NCBI RefSeq assembly: GCF_028453695.1 | Contig: NC_135772.1 | Coordinates: forward strand, 8,618,001 to 8,682,000 | Length of the DNA: 64,000 nucleotides | Source of the DNA: Augochlora pura | Taxonomy: Eukaryota; Arthropoda; Insecta; Hymenoptera; Halictidae | Direction: 5' to 3' | In this document: in pieces, positions 1-11,725 of the stretch | How the letters are laid out: every line of letters begins with the position of its first letter | How positions within the stretch are numbered: position 1 is the stretch's first letter | Made by a program: the position numbers and the translations under genes | Notes under the pieces: generated by a model | Seen by the model: only the letters and a program-made list of their open reading frames with translations | Database searches by the model: none | Told to the model about the DNA's origin: nothing

Positions 1-1179
1 ACCACGGCCCATCACGAAAAGCGACAGACACCAATATCAAGAAACACTGAATACCGTCTGGCCACTTTAACTTCCTTAAACCTTGCGAGATATTGAAGAA
101 AATCGAAATAAACCTTGGGTGTGCTATCATTTTGTCTCTGTCTGTTTGGGTGTTTCCATTCTTCCTAAGAGAATATCTCGTAGGAATTCCAATATAGATA
201 GAGTTTACATATTAGTAGAGGGTAGTCTTTCTGCATCATTGGCACATTTCCTGTACCATAATTATAACGCGAGAAATTAAAGACAGCACGAGTGTACTAT
301 CTTTTTCTTTGGGAGTGTATGTCTCGCCCATTCTATAAAGCAAACTGATTTTTATTTAAATGATTTCTTCGATTAGTAAGAAGACTGGTAAACGGTTACA
401 CGAAGATGTTAAATTAGGACAACATATAGATTAAACAAATCTAGAGCTAATAGGCCCGAATTTTAGTATCCATCGGGATATTCATTTATTTCTGAAGTCG
501 GTCTATGTTCCCCGTTTCATTCCCAAGGATTTGCATATCTATGAGTGCAGCACTGTGCAGGAACGGGTGTGCGCGCAAGAGAACATTTGAGGGAACATTC
601 GGGAAAGGAAACCGTGATCTCAACGTGCTAGATAACGACGGGAGATACTGGTGAGGTTGTAGGGGGGTTGAAGGTGGGTCGGGATTTGCGAGGGTGGAGC
701 GAGCCGGGACGGAGACGCCGTTTCACCGTTGCTCGACGGGGTTGCGAGATGGTCTCGTAGCTATTGTAATTGTAATTAGCAGCGGACCAATTCATTATAC
801 CGCCTAGAAATGTACGTTAGACCGCAGTGCCTCGTTTCGCGAATGTTAAGTGCACTCGCTTGTCGACCGGCAACCGACACCGAATCATGATTTCGCACCC
901 ATTGATACGAACCTGATGAAACTTTAATGAGGAGCGACCTCTCTCGCGCGTTGCTTTTCTACAAGTTTTTAATCAGCGTGCACGCGACCACCGTTCGCAA
1001 TCATTCAGACGTTCCAGTGCGTCTGGGAAGGCAAGAATCACATATTTCTTTTGAAACGTACTATCGATGACAAAAGGCGATCTAATCCGTCTGTGGTATG
1101 TAGTTGCGCAAGGTGTCCAGATTACGAATGGACGTTTCGAAGTCGTGCACGGCCACCTTGAAACGGATGGTCGCTTTAA
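1..1179. other. No gene seen; GC-rich patch
   Basis: I see no supportable gene. About 640-760 is G-rich and GC-rich compared with the AT-rich surroundings, which could be a regulatory island or simply compositional variation. The short open frame near 83-280 has no recognisable domain. Confidence 0.4.
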
Positions 1180-1412
1180 CCTTTAGACTGCCGGCATGAT
1201 GCCATATGGGGTCGCTAATATCGTAACGTATTTTACAGAATAAGTGGTTCTCTTTCATTTCTCTCGATTTGTGGGAACAAATGTGTAGTGAGAAAAATTG
1301 TTTACGGTATAGTCTACACCAAATCTGAGTCGGCTGAAAAAGAACTACCTATTCTCCGAAATACGGTACAATATTAGTGGCACCACATGGCATTATACCA
1401 GCCGTTTGAAGG
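1180..1412. mobile_element. TTAA-flanked piggyBac-type MITE
   Basis: A 233-bp segment lies between TTAA at 1176-1179 and TTAA at 1413-1416. Its ends are imperfect inverted repeats of about 34 bp: the left end reads CCTTTAGACTGCCGGC and the reverse complement of the right end CCTTCAAACGGCTGGT, followed on both sides by ATGCCAT. TTAA duplication with ends starting CCTT is typical of piggyBac-superfamily non-autonomous elements. There is no coding capacity. The assignment rests on termini and target site only. Confidence 0.65.
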
Positions 1413-1730
1413 TTAAAGGTGATGGTGGAGGAAGTAGAATGGAGAGAGCAGATTTTACTATAGCAATAAGGTCGTATATTCGATCCCTTCTACGGTGTTC
1501 ATGAAAAGTTACACTAATGGTGTTCGAGTCTTATGAAATATCTTTGGAAACTGCGCTATAATCCAATGTTTTCAAGCTTATTATGTGAAAGGATATTGAC
1601 ACGTTGATGTGAAATTGTAACAGTAATGAAATTGCTTTTACTCGCAATGTGAGAAGGAATCAAATGCTGGCTGTTAACACTTACGGCAATAAAACAGTTA
1701 GAAAAATGAAAACCTGTGCTCTTAATTTAA

Positions 1731-2062
1731 ACCTTTCGCGCCGAGAGCCGCATATATGCGACATCCACTCGACGGCCTATGGGTACGAGCGCCGCATATA
1801 TGCGGCATCGAAATGCTGTGTATTCGACTACCATCTGTAGTTGATGACATTTTTTGTTGTCGGCTGAACATATTCTGTTAATTTTAGTGATATATATTAG
1901 ATTAATCACTCCTTAAAGCTTAAAGCTTCTTAAAATTTCTTAAAACTGTTATTCATTCCAACGATATCAAAACGTATTGTGCAATAAACTTTAGCATGAA
2001 AATGTCACGAGTTTCCGTTTAGTGACGGTACTGTGGCGGACGGACCTGCCGTAGCAAAAGGG
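1731..2062. mobile_element. TTAA-flanked piggyBac-type MITE
   Basis: TTAA at 1727-1730 and 2063-2066 bound a 332-bp segment. The left end ACCTTTCGCGCCGAGA and the reverse complement of the right end CCCTTTTGCTACGGCA are partly similar. Inside lie a near-perfect and a perfect palindrome around GCATATATGC (about 1748-1806). The ends are less alike than in the other elements of this type, so confidence is moderate. The small open frames over it are not genes. Confidence 0.45.
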
Positions 2063-2066
2063 TTAA

Positions 2067-2734
2067 AGAAAATGATTTATTTTAAAAATAAATTGACAAT
2101 GAGATATTGCACCTTCTGTTGTAGGAAAATCCTTGTCAAATATAAAAGTATCTTATCGAACAATTTCAACAACTTATGTCTAATTGCTTCCATTGTTTGA
2201 GGACGAATTTGTTTATGCGATAATGTGTGACCATGTTCGACAAAGCATTTACTTCAACTATCTTTTGGACATGTGGCGACTACCTCCGCCATTCGCCAGA
2301 AGATGGATTCCCTTTCCCGCTAGTACCTAAAACCGTCCCGATGTGTATATACAGGGTGCGGCACCTAAAACAGGTCACCTGAATAAATCGCTTGCTTTTG
2401 AAGATAGAAAAAAAAGGATCAGGCCAAACCTACTTGATATCGAGGGGCTCGTAATCTGATGTCATTAATTTTTTTATAGGTGGAGACGTCAAGGAGATAT
2501 GAAGGTCAACTCTGTATTTTTTAAATGGAACGATATGGTTTTTTATTTACATTCTGATAGTGTATTTCAAGACGAATACAATGACCTATTATGAAGGTCA
2601 TTCAAGGTCACGCAAGGTCAACTGCAATAGCAAATAAAATGTCTCGAAGCACTCTTCAAATACTTTTGTGTCTTCTCTGGTATTTGGCATACTGATCTTC
2701 TAAGTATTGGTAAGGGTCGCAGTGTAATTAAAAA
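2067..2734. other. Non-coding stretch with an ACAGGGTG repeat end
   Basis: No gene is seen. From 2351 the sequence begins ACAGGGTGCGGCACC, and several AAGGTCA copies occur at 2492-2622. A reversed, similar end (ACAGGGTGCCTCACG on the minus strand) occurs at 24503-24517. These may be ends of a dispersed repeat, but I could not find both ends of either copy. Confidence 0.3.
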
Positions 2735-3360
2735 TTACATCCTAATGCTATACACTGATCTCACCAAGCTAAACAAAAATATAACTATAGCATGGGTACC
2801 TTCCCACCAAGGAATAAGTGGGAACGAAAAAGCAGACTCCAGTTCTAAGGAAGCAACAACTCTCCTGTTAAACGAAGTGAACCCCCTATCCTCCATCTGG
2901 AGCTCATCAACTACTTCAAGAATATCGTTAGAATGCAACGGAATCAGACATAGATCACCTCTAAAAGAACAAAAATCCACAATGTGGTTAAAGATTTCAT
3001 GCAAGAAATTCCTACCAATGATCTGAACAGGAAGAAGAGAATAATAATGTCTTGCCTGAGGACCGGTCACACCAGAATTACACATGAACATTCACTGAAA
3101 AAAACGGAACCACCAACCTGCAACACCTGTCGTACTCAAATCACTGTTTACCACCTCCTATATGATTGCAAAAGATTTGAAGCCTACAGAAGGAAGTATA
3201 AAATGAATTCCCACACGGCACTGACTTCGGAAAAGAACATCAAAAATACCTTGGAATATCTATTTGACTCCAATCTCGCCACCAAAATCTAATTCATTAA
3301 TGAATCCCGTCGCTAATGACCCTAATGTCGATGCGACGTTAAAACCTTACAAAAAAAAAT
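2735..3360 (+). mobile_element. 5'-truncated non-LTR retrotransposon (jockey-like)
   Basis: This is the 3' end of a LINE-type element: the last part of an RNase H domain, a C-terminal CCHC-like knuckle, a short 3' UTR and a terminal A run at about 3351-3359. The upstream reverse transcriptase and endonuclease are missing, as expected from 5' truncation during reverse transcription. The 5' boundary is approximate, and I found no target duplication. A related but distinct copy is at 53475-54776. Confidence 0.7.
2745..3292 (+). pseudogene. Broken ORF2 C-terminus of a non-LTR retrotransposon
   Basis: The first frame contains AWVPSHQGISGNEKADS, the last conserved block of the RNase H fold, with its final acidic residue in EKAD. 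The reading frame then shifts near 2990. The second frame, to the stop at about 3290, carries CNTCRTQITVYHLLYDC, a C-x2-C-x(n)-H-x4-C knuckle typical of the C-terminus of jockey/R1-type ORF2 proteins. The frameshift and absence of the polymerase make it a dead fragment. Confidence 0.75.
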
Positions 3361-5568
3361 AGATGTCGCACATACACTGTAGTTTCACGTACAAATTAAT
3401 CAATGGACTAATGTGTGCACGAAACATTGAGTAACGAAGCAAAAGCTACGGACAAAGGAATGATGTATCGGTGCCGGAAAAATAAAAGTAAGTTCTTATA
3501 GTTTGCCAGGACTTTGAAACAGGAAGAAGTTGGATAATTACTTTCCGAAGTGTTTCTTTCTCCAGCGAATGGACATCTCAGCGAAAAGTTCACCATGAAT
3601 CGTTGGTCGTGTAGATCCGTGTCCGTTCGACAATGAAAAAGTATCGTTGGGAACTCGCGTCTAAGAATAGGTTTTTGTTACGTGTTCCATTTATTACGTT
3701 GTTAAATAAAAATTATACAAATGCGTACGTTCTCCACTGAGGATCTTCCCGTTCGCGTTTATCGATAGTGAAACAATATGACAATGGTATTACATTTGCA
3801 CGCGTCACGAGAACAATGATTCGTACACGTATTTTCCAATCGGAACGCTTAAATAAGTAAATTACAGCAACAAAATGAGAATTGTTATCGATTTACAGAT
3901 CTAACGACGAAAATTCTGATCGTTTGTACACAGCAGTCAATCTACATTTTGGAGCATAAATCGAATTGTACTGTGCTACAGTTTATGCGCAGAGTTTAAC
4001 GTGCAGATAATTGTTCGGGCAATTATTACTGCAAGTCACGAGTAATTTCAAAATCAATAAATCGTTTCACGATGTTAAAGAAATTTCTAATTTTATGGAG
4101 ATGGAATTTCCTTATTTTTATTAATAATACGAAGGACATTCTTATTAAGTGTTAATTATTAATCGTTATTATTAAATAATATAGTACGCGCAAATATTGC
4201 TTGCCGTTGTCAATTATTTTAAGGAAATCGTTAATACGTTACAGTTTATTTTTTAGATGCCATTTTAGCAGCCACGTATTTCGTTCCATAACCATTACTT
4301 TTCTGTTATGACAAGCACATAGAATCAGTAAACGCAATTCGACCGGGAAATGGATGAATCGTAACAGCATCAAAATTTCGAATGCTAACGAGTATCTGGT
4401 GGCTAATTAGGGAGAGAAAAGCACAATTTTGATCAGTAAAATGTGAAACGATTTTTTGTGGTAAAAAGTTTCGATTCCTCGAGGCTTCAAAATTCAAAAT
4501 ATTAATTTCATAAATGATTCTACAGTGAATACAAAATAGTAAACGTTTTGAATACTCATTATTAAATTGCGGACCTATACGCAAAATAAAATTCATCAGT
4601 TATAAGAGACAATAATTAAAGGAAAATACATTCCTTTTATTAATCCTTTTAACCAGCTGCAGGTAATATATCAATAGCTTTAATTTTATTTCATTTTACA
4701 CGATATTAAGATCATTGACGTTTCTATTTTTTGTACTTAAGGTCACATGTAAGTCACGGTATAGTTCATTGAATAATTCTTGGCGTTAGCTATTACATTA
4801 TAATAATAGCAATAATCCTTTATTAATGAATACCCAAAAGGAAACATCGAAGAAATATATTGTACATCGCAAGAAGGATGACTTTTGAAAAGGTTTTCTG
4901 TTTATCATAACCTTTGACAAGCTAAATATAGTTTCCATTATTGATTCTTTCCTATTATCAAAAACTAGTAAAATATTTAAAATAATTGAGTCATTTTGTT
5001 TATCATATGTACGTTTATATGATATGTTGTTGCAATCATAAAAATTTAGCGAACTATTTTCAATGTCCGCAGTACGATGAGGAACAGAATCGCTTAATGG
5101 CCACTTCTCTCTTGAGATATCAGCCGGGAAGTATTAACATATAAATAGGTATTAGTTTGTATGATCTGCGGTACTGCCGTAGATGTCTGTTTCTCGTGTT
5201 ACGTGCATTTCATAGGAGGCTAGTGTGACCTCCGAAGCACAATCTCACCTCTAGCCACTAGTAAATCAGCGCAGAGTTCATAATAGTTATCATTCACAGA
5301 CGCTTCAATGTTCGTCGGTCTGCTTTGGCGATGGCGAAGCACAGATGTATGCATAATGACGGTTACTATTCCGTACCAAAATGGGCGAGCCACTTATTAG
5401 GCAGATCCGACTTCCATTTCGGTGGCATGCTATGTTAGGACTAAGGTAATTACTTTTCGAGAATGTATGATTAAACTAAGGATCTTATGCATTTATAGCA
5501 AAGATTAGTAGGACGAAAGCATTGAATGAAGTTGAAGATACCGTTGTATTTTATCAAACTCGTTGAGA
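3361..5568. other. AT-rich, no gene seen
   Basis: About 2.2 kb of AT-rich sequence without a recognisable gene, RNA or bounded repeat. The minus-strand open frame at 4306-4596 shows no domain and is the length expected by chance. Confidence 0.4.
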
Positions 5569-5572
5569 TTAA

Positions 5573-5815
5573 CCCTTTGCACTCGAAGCCATTTCAACTA
5601 CAAATCTAGCTTAATTTTTCTGGCTTCCAGTATTTTCATTTTATATAGCAAAAAAAAAATATATATATATATGAAATCGGGTCTCTGACTAATATAACAG
5701 TTACACTGTCAACAATTTTTTAAATCTAAGCTTTCGTGATATCTACGAATATAATTTTAGAACGTATTGCAACAATTTTAATGGCGCCGCAAAATCGCCA
5801 CACCAATGCAAAGGC
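5573..5815. mobile_element. TTAA-flanked piggyBac-type MITE
   Basis: TTAA at 5569-5572 and 5816-5819 flank a 243-bp AT-rich element. The left end is CCCTTTGCACTCGAAG and the reverse complement of the right end GCCTTTGCATTGGTGT, sharing CCTTTGCA. The length equals the element at 10748-10990, whose ends are CCCTTGCACTA, so the two may be related subfamilies. A short AT dinucleotide run sits inside. Confidence 0.65.
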
Positions 5816-5998
5816 TTAATATGAACAGAAATAAATATTTACGCATCTTTGAATCAATGTAACCATTTAACGAATTTAATAAAATTTATATGGTTTAAAA
5901 CTATTATTCGATCGAAATATCTTGAATAAATAAAAACAACCTATTTTAGAATGAACAACATTGGTACTAAACATCTCAGTACGAAATATATAAGCTAC

Positions 5999-7283
5999 AT
6001 ATGGACCGTTTATTTTGAAAGTGGTATAGGTCCATTTTCTCTTGTTTCGAGAAAATTAGTGGTTAACATATCTGTTAATTAAAAAATTTAGGCGAATTGT
6101 ATGAAATCTGGAAATGTTTCTACTGTTTCATCAATATGTAATTTGGTTATATAAATTTGTTTTAGGCGTATTTTACTAAACTGATGTATACTTACGGGCT
6201 GCAAATGGACTTGCACCACTTTCAAAATTAGACAATTGTGAAAATCGTTTAATTTCAATTTTGAAAAATTAAATATCACTTAAAATATATTTCATATTAA
6301 TCCAATTTTGTTTACAAATAATGACACCAAAGAAAATAGAAGTAGCATTTTCAATTTTAGGCGCTAATTACATTGTTAAAATTACAAGATATTGATAGTA
6401 TTTACTTATGCTCTGCATGTGGCAGTGATTCGAAATGTGCGTGATGCACCGGAAGTATATAAGATAATAACTGTTTGATGTCTTCACATTTTTCATAAGT
6501 AATAGGACTGGCATCATGGCACAAAGGCGCCAGGGCGATTTTTTCAAATTTTAGTGGTCTTCCAGGACGTGAAGGTAATAAATTTATAGTTTGAAATTCT
6601 TTGTCCTTCATCGATGCTTTATATAAAATAGTGTACGGTGTACTTTTGAGAAACCTCATTCAACATATTTGCAACCAATTTACCTGTTCTCCATTAGTGA
6701 TTTTTCTTATCTGTTTTTTAATCGCATTTTGAAGATTTTTTTATTGAAACGAAATTCTCCCGTTTCATTTCATTTAAAATGAATTTATCATGTTCACAGG
6801 TAATATAAAACAAATGTAAAATAACAGGCTACTGATCGGCAACCATCTGCTAAGCCTCCTACCTCTGTCAATTGGACTTTAATTAACTTTAGTTATCTGT
6901 CAATTGGACTTTGTTTAAGAAATTAAACATGGACGAGTTATACATACAAAATTTACATTAAATTAAGCATGAATTACGCGATATCTCATTTTATTAAAAA
7001 TGGACTTACACCACTTTCAACATAAAGGGTCCATATATTAAAAATGGTCAAACAAACGTCACAGTTTTATAATAATTTATTGATATGACGAATAAATAAT
7101 CGTAAAATTTTGAGCCGGCTAAAAATTTGCGAATATTTCGGATCGCTGCCTTTTCGACAAATAAAATTCAAGGCATTCCCAAACGGTATCCCATGATTCG
7201 AGAGAATGGCACGTTATAAATTACGCGATATCTCATTTTATTAAAAATGGACTTACACCACTTTCAAAATAAAGGGTCCATAT
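5999..7283 (-). mobile_element. Transposon-like repeat carrying the end of an unknown protein
   Basis: The left end (about 5999-6038) and a right segment (about 7242-7283, also present at about 6998-7038) are inverted copies of about 40 bp containing TTTATTTTGAAAGTGGT, with roughly 36 of 41 positions matching. Between them lies a minus-strand coding remnant (6402-6659). A second copy in opposite orientation at 56868-57588 matches from the right terminal region through the coding part. Superfamily is undetermined, and no clear target duplication was found. Confidence 0.5.
6402..6659 (-). pseudogene. C-terminal remnant of a repeat-borne protein
   Basis: An 85-residue open frame ends in a conserved-looking tail (VHHAHFESLPHAEHK). 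It is clearly homologous to the frame at 57183-57548, about 80% identical by eye over the shared part. The tail resembles the IPPVHH-x-F/Y-F motif that I recall ending some repetitive arthropod proteins (possibly the DUF7869 type), but I cannot confirm the family. Upstream homology continues to about 6790 with frame breaks, including a stop just before the first Met. Likely a transposon-derived pseudogene. Confidence 0.45.
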
Positions 7284-7465
7284 ATTAAAAATGGTCAAAC
7301 AAACGTCACTGTTTTATAATAATTTATTGATATGACGAATAAATAATCGTAAAATTCTCAGCCGGCTAAAAATTTGCGAATATTTCGGATCGCTGCCTTT
7401 TCGACAAATAAAATTCAAGGCATTCCCAAACGGTGTCCCATGATTCGAGAGAATGGCACGTTATG
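6972..7465. repeat. Two tandem copies of a 247-bp unit
   Basis: Units 6972-7218 and 7219-7465 are nearly identical, with only a handful of substitutions visible (for example GTCACAG/GTCACTG and GGTATCC/GGTGTCC). Each begins AATTACGCGATATCTC and ends CACGTTAT. Each unit contains one copy of the terminal-repeat sequence of the adjacent transposon-like element, so the duplication includes that element's end plus flanking DNA. The low divergence indicates a recent event. Confidence 0.9.
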
Positions 7466-8223
7466 AGTGACGCGTACCGGGTTTCGAGCTGAAAACGATC
7501 CAGATTGTATCTGACAGACTGTCATAGAGCTGGCTGCGCATTTCCTTCCCCAAAGGAAGGTCGCGCTTCCTTTTCACGAAAACGGGGGGTGGGGAAAAAA
7601 TACGAGCACCCTCCTTCGTCTCCAAGAAACTCTTTTCCGCGAGGATGGTCCTCCGGACGAGTCGCCTCGGCAAGCAATCTCACGAAATTGCACCGCGCGA
7701 TTTCACGTCGTTTCGCAGACGTTACTATTCGCGTTTCCGTCATTCCGTCCTCGGTACTCTCGTGTTTCATTTGCACGGAGCTTGGAAACACGCGGGCGAA
7801 ACGAAACAGAATAACAATTGGAACATGATCCCGGCGCGACGACTCCTTAACACACGCAGGAAGGAAAGCCATCTGGGTTAATCCTCGCGCGCCGGCGACA
7901 ATGAAACCAAATCATTTTTAGTAGCACTGAGTGGCGACGATCTTCCATCGAGATCCGCTACATTATCCGGTCGATATCATCTGCATATCATCCGTGAATG
8001 TTATATTTTCGTTTATAAAGCTATTGAAAATTGTCAGGTGACATAGATGATTTATCCAATGAATGACCCTCCCGCAAGTAATTAAGCAGTTTCGATATAT
8101 GAAAAAGTTTATTATTTCTAACAATGGTTAAATAGCAATTCTGACTGCGAATAACCACTTGCAGTTTAATTTGTATCAATAAATGTTTAATAACGATATT
8201 CTGGCACTTCATAAACATATTTT
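7466..8223. other. GC-rich island, no confident gene
   Basis: About 7490-7900 is GC-rich and open in several overlapping frames on both strands, as GC-rich DNA often is. None of the predicted peptides shows a recognisable domain. It could be a promoter or untranslated exon, but no strong signal decides it. Confidence 0.3.
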
Positions 8224-8318
8224 ACACTGTTACGTATGGAGATTACTCCCGACGTTTTTTCTGCTCCTTCCTGAGGGTTTACGCTAGCTAACGTCGGCCG
8301 GGAGCACGGTTCCGCGAT

Positions 8319-8480
8319 CAAAATATAAAAATGTTTAGTCTTCCGACGAACGCCAGCCTAAGGGCTGGGACCACCCGTTTCCGAGTCACTGTATCATCCG
8401 CGGTGTAGGCCCCCACGATTCAAACATAAAAAATGTTTAGTCTTCTAACGGACGCTAGTTTAAGGGCTGGGACCACATGT
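8319..8480 (+). repeat. Duplicated block of about 60 bp inside the LTR
   Basis: Two diverged copies, about 8319-8378 and 8417-8480, share ATGTTTAGTCTTC and AAGGGCTGGGACCAC with about 98 bp between equivalent positions. They lie upstream of the LTR TATA box, in the U3-like part, where repeated enhancer blocks are common in retrotransposons. Confidence 0.7.
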
Positions 8481-8554
8481 CACTATACCATCCGCGGGAT
8501 GATCTGGTCAAGTAGGCCCAGCCACCACTACCGAATTTTCCAGTTTCCACCGCG

Positions 8555-8562
8555 TATAAAAG
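8555..8562 (+). promoter_or_regulatory. LTR TATA box
   Basis: TATAAAAG lies within the solo LTR with a pyrimidine-rich and then GGGCAGTTTC start-like sequence about 30 bp downstream. It is the likely core promoter of the retrotransposon and fixes the plus orientation of the LTR. Confidence 0.5.
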
Positions 8563-8948
8563 GGCTAAGATTTTTCTTCTCATCGGGCAGTTTCAAGTCA
8601 AAATCGCGACGCGGGACGTAGCAAGATCGAGCCGAGTTCTCCTTCGAGCAATAGTTAACCCCCGCCGACTTGGTGCGTAAACCAGGGAGCGTGTCTTAGG
8701 ATCATCGCGAATCTTACACTACACTCATACACTTGTAGTAGACTGAAGTTGTTAAATTATATTAGTTTTACTTGAAATTCAGTGTACAAGTTTATTTCAT
8801 TCCATCTCCCAGTTCGAGTCAGTTGTTGGTAACGATCTCACAAAGATACACATTTATCGCTCGAGGTGTATCTATTAATATTTCTTTCGAAGTTACGAGG
8901 CTTTAACCTCCGGCCACGTGTGCAGTGGCCCTCGGCTTGTAACAACAC

Positions 8949-10743
8949 AAATGTTTATATTTGTGGTTAAGCAACAAACAACAGGTGTTATATGTATATT
9001 TTGTCACTGTATTAATATGTCCAATTATTTCCTAATCGGAATAAATATTCTTGGGGAAAAACAGAAAAGCTTTTATTTTATTCAGTGTTCATTTATTGGT
9101 CGCTTGACGTATACAAAATCGACGTATAAAAAAGTTATAATTATTAAAAAATGCTATAAATGTAATATTAACGCTGGCATGGGATAATATTATTCAGGGG
9201 ATCGAATAACTATCATATTAATGGACACGCGGATTAATGGTTCATTCTCTGAACAGGTCACCTACTTTTCAAGTTTTGCCAATCGATTTCAATAAAATTT
9301 ACAGTCCGTATAAGTTGAAGAGGCATATCAAACGTATTGTTTTCGTCATAAGCTCACAATCGGATCAAAAAGATAAAGAATTGAAGATATTGTAATTTCA
9401 TAGGATCTTTTGGAGAGGCAGCGTAAAACACGTGAGGTAACCTATCGAGTGGAAATAATTTGTTTGGAATAGCGACGTCGCAGGTTAGGTGGCACCAAAT
9501 GGCTACTGGTGGTAGCGTCACGGACATGCCTTGGATCTGTTCGTTCCCCCGGCAATTTTTCCAATGACAGAGAGGGACAGGGATATCCAACGTTTCGCCT
9601 TTTGTTCCCTTCGGTTCGTGTCTGTTTCGTGGAAAAAAAAAGTAGGCCCAGTGGGGATTAAAACCAAGCGTCCCGTGTTACGTGCACGGAGTTAGATCGC
9701 GGGGCGAGTATGTCATTTAGTGGCTTTGTTCGCTCGTATGAATCCGCGGCGTACTCTTGCCAGCTGTCGCCCAACACAAACAGAATTTCACATTACGAAG
9801 CCTCGCGAGCCTGTCGCGCTATCAGTAGACGCGACTCGCTGATTTCCACGGAAAAGCAAATCGTCCAAGCGTTTCCGTACATTCGTTGATAGGAACGGAG
9901 AGGTATTGTTACAGGTAGCAGACAGTAAGACACCTAGAGTTCATCGCGGTGGTCATCGGATAGTGAAATCTGCGAAATTCTCCGATTACGTGCGACTTCT
10001 TTGCGAATATAGCGAGCTGAAGTTAAAACTCGGAAGGATTTTCGATGGGTAGACTCCAGAAGCTCAACATTTCGGTTTATTCGCTTTACCTTTCCGCGTA
10101 CCAGATTAAACCTTCCACAGGTTCTACCCACCTTTTAGCAGATTAAACTCACTTTCTTTGTATTTAAAATTAATCTCTTTACAGATCTAAATTGTCCGTT
10201 CATTATTTAACTTTTTAATATTTAGTGCGAACTTGTACACTCGTGGGATAATACTTATTTAATAACAAAGAATTAATTTTCATGAATCTTGAACAAGTGT
10301 ATTATATAAAATGTTATTCAACATTTCATATGAATGTTATTACGAATAATTATAAATTAATTCATTCAATTTTCAACAAAATGTAAGTAAGTTCTACAGA
10401 AGGATTACTTTGGAGCGCGAAAAGGTGAATATAATCTAGGAAGGGATTAATTTCGAGTGTAAGAGGGTGAGCATGATCTACCAAGGGATTAATTTAGAGG
10501 ATAAACTCTTCATTACGCGAGAACTTTACTTATCTGAAACAATTGAGGTGCAATGAGAGTACGAATAATAGAACAGTCATTTAATTACAGTGCTAGAGTA
10601 AATCTTGCCTGATTTACAGTCAGACAATAATTGACAGGAGAACTCGAATAAGAGTCTATGCTATATTTTATGAACATGCAACGTAGAAGCCTTGTATTCG
10701 CCATGGTGTCTTGCAGTTTTTGTCACTTTTTATGAAGGATAGA
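8949..10743. other. No gene seen
   Basis: AT-rich DNA with a more GC-balanced part at about 9600-9900. No domain-bearing frame is present. Weak, diverged tandem similarity (GGGATTAATTT twice at about 10444-10496) is the only pattern noticed. Confidence 0.35.
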
Positions 10744-10747
10744 TTAA

Positions 10748-10990
10748 TCCCTTGCACTACCGGTCCTTTCATGCTATGGCGACTAGCCCTTATTCGTACT
10801 TAATAATTTTTCTAATAGGATTAGACAGTCTTTGTTCTATGTATTGTCTTTATTTACCTTCCTTTCTATACTTTGATAAAAAAAGAATTCATTTTTACTT
10901 TGATGTTGAAAGAATTAATAATATTCATACTTAGTAGAGCTGGCATAAAATCTTCACCACGAGTCTGACTCGTTATTGTAGTGCAAGGGG
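10748..10990. mobile_element. TTAA-flanked piggyBac-type MITE
   Basis: TTAA at 10744-10747 and 10991-10994 bound a 243-bp element with short inverted ends: left TCCCTTGCACTACC, right reverse complement CCCCTTGCACTACA. The right part (CACGAGTCTGACTCGTTATT) recurs at the right end of the element at 55899-56092, so both belong to one family. Non-coding; the small frame inside is not a gene. Confidence 0.8.
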
Positions 10991-10994
10991 TTAA

Positions 10995-11723
10995 TGAAAT
11001 GGAACATGAATTATAATGTATACACATTATTAAATGTGTATACAGTATTTAAAGAAAACATTCTGAAAAAAATGGAAATTGGAAGAATATCTACAAATGA
11101 TATAATAGTTATTTCATAGTTAGTGGGTTAATTACATTTTGATCTCGTCAATTTCAAATTGGACGATTAATTTAAGCACTGTACATTCATTAATAATCAT
11201 GAGCATAACATTCATAGAAGTGTTTAAAATATTAATTAAATCAACCGCAATTGTTATGCCGGAAATTTCTCCCATTGTTTGATCATCGATTGATTCCGTA
11301 CATTGTTTTATATGTGTCCATTCTACATAATACAAACGCATGCATCGAAATGCAATACTAATTAATGATAATCAATCACTGGATAGTATTAAGTTCGCAA
11401 TTTAACGGGTACACGAATCGCTTAAGGATTATTAATTATACGTTACATGGCAGCTTATTACTTTCAACCACCCTTCCATAATTGGCGCGTATAATGCGAT
11501 TCATATTTTCGGAATTCACTGGATTAGTTTAATAAATGCGACCGTATAGAACGTATAAAATGACCGTATAAAAAATACGGTCTTTTTAAAACTTTTTCAA
11601 CAAGATATTTAACAAGTATTTTAATTAATTGTTACATAGGGAAAACAGAAGAACCTGTTTCGCTTAAGGGGTCAATATGATTAGCGTTAGGGTAAACTTG
11701 ATTTACATGCATAGGTATGAACT
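10995..11723. other. AT-rich, no gene seen
   Basis: No recognisable gene or bounded repeat between the MITE and the Tc1-like element. Confidence 0.35.
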
Positions 11724-11725
11724 TA

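Larger units (their letters stand above)
8228..8944 (+). mobile_element. Solo LTR of an LTR retrotransposon
   Basis: The 717-bp segment starts TGTTACGTATGG and ends CTTGTAACA, giving the terminal inverted TGTTAC/GTAACA expected of an LTR. It is flanked by the same 4 bp, ACAC (8224-8227 and 8945-8948), a target duplication of the size made by Gypsy-type integrases. A TATA box sits at about 8555. No internal region or second LTR follows, so this is a solo LTR left by LTR-LTR recombination. Gypsy versus BEL is not resolved. Confidence 0.75.

Noticed and set aside
1649..1909. Frames over GCATATATGC palindromes
   Set aside because: Located on and beside a TTAA-flanked repeat; no conserved sequence beyond it.
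7461..7881. Several overlapping frames of 70-116 codons in a GC-rich island
   Set aside because: They overlap on both strands with no domain. GC-rich DNA has few stops, so such frames are expected by chance.
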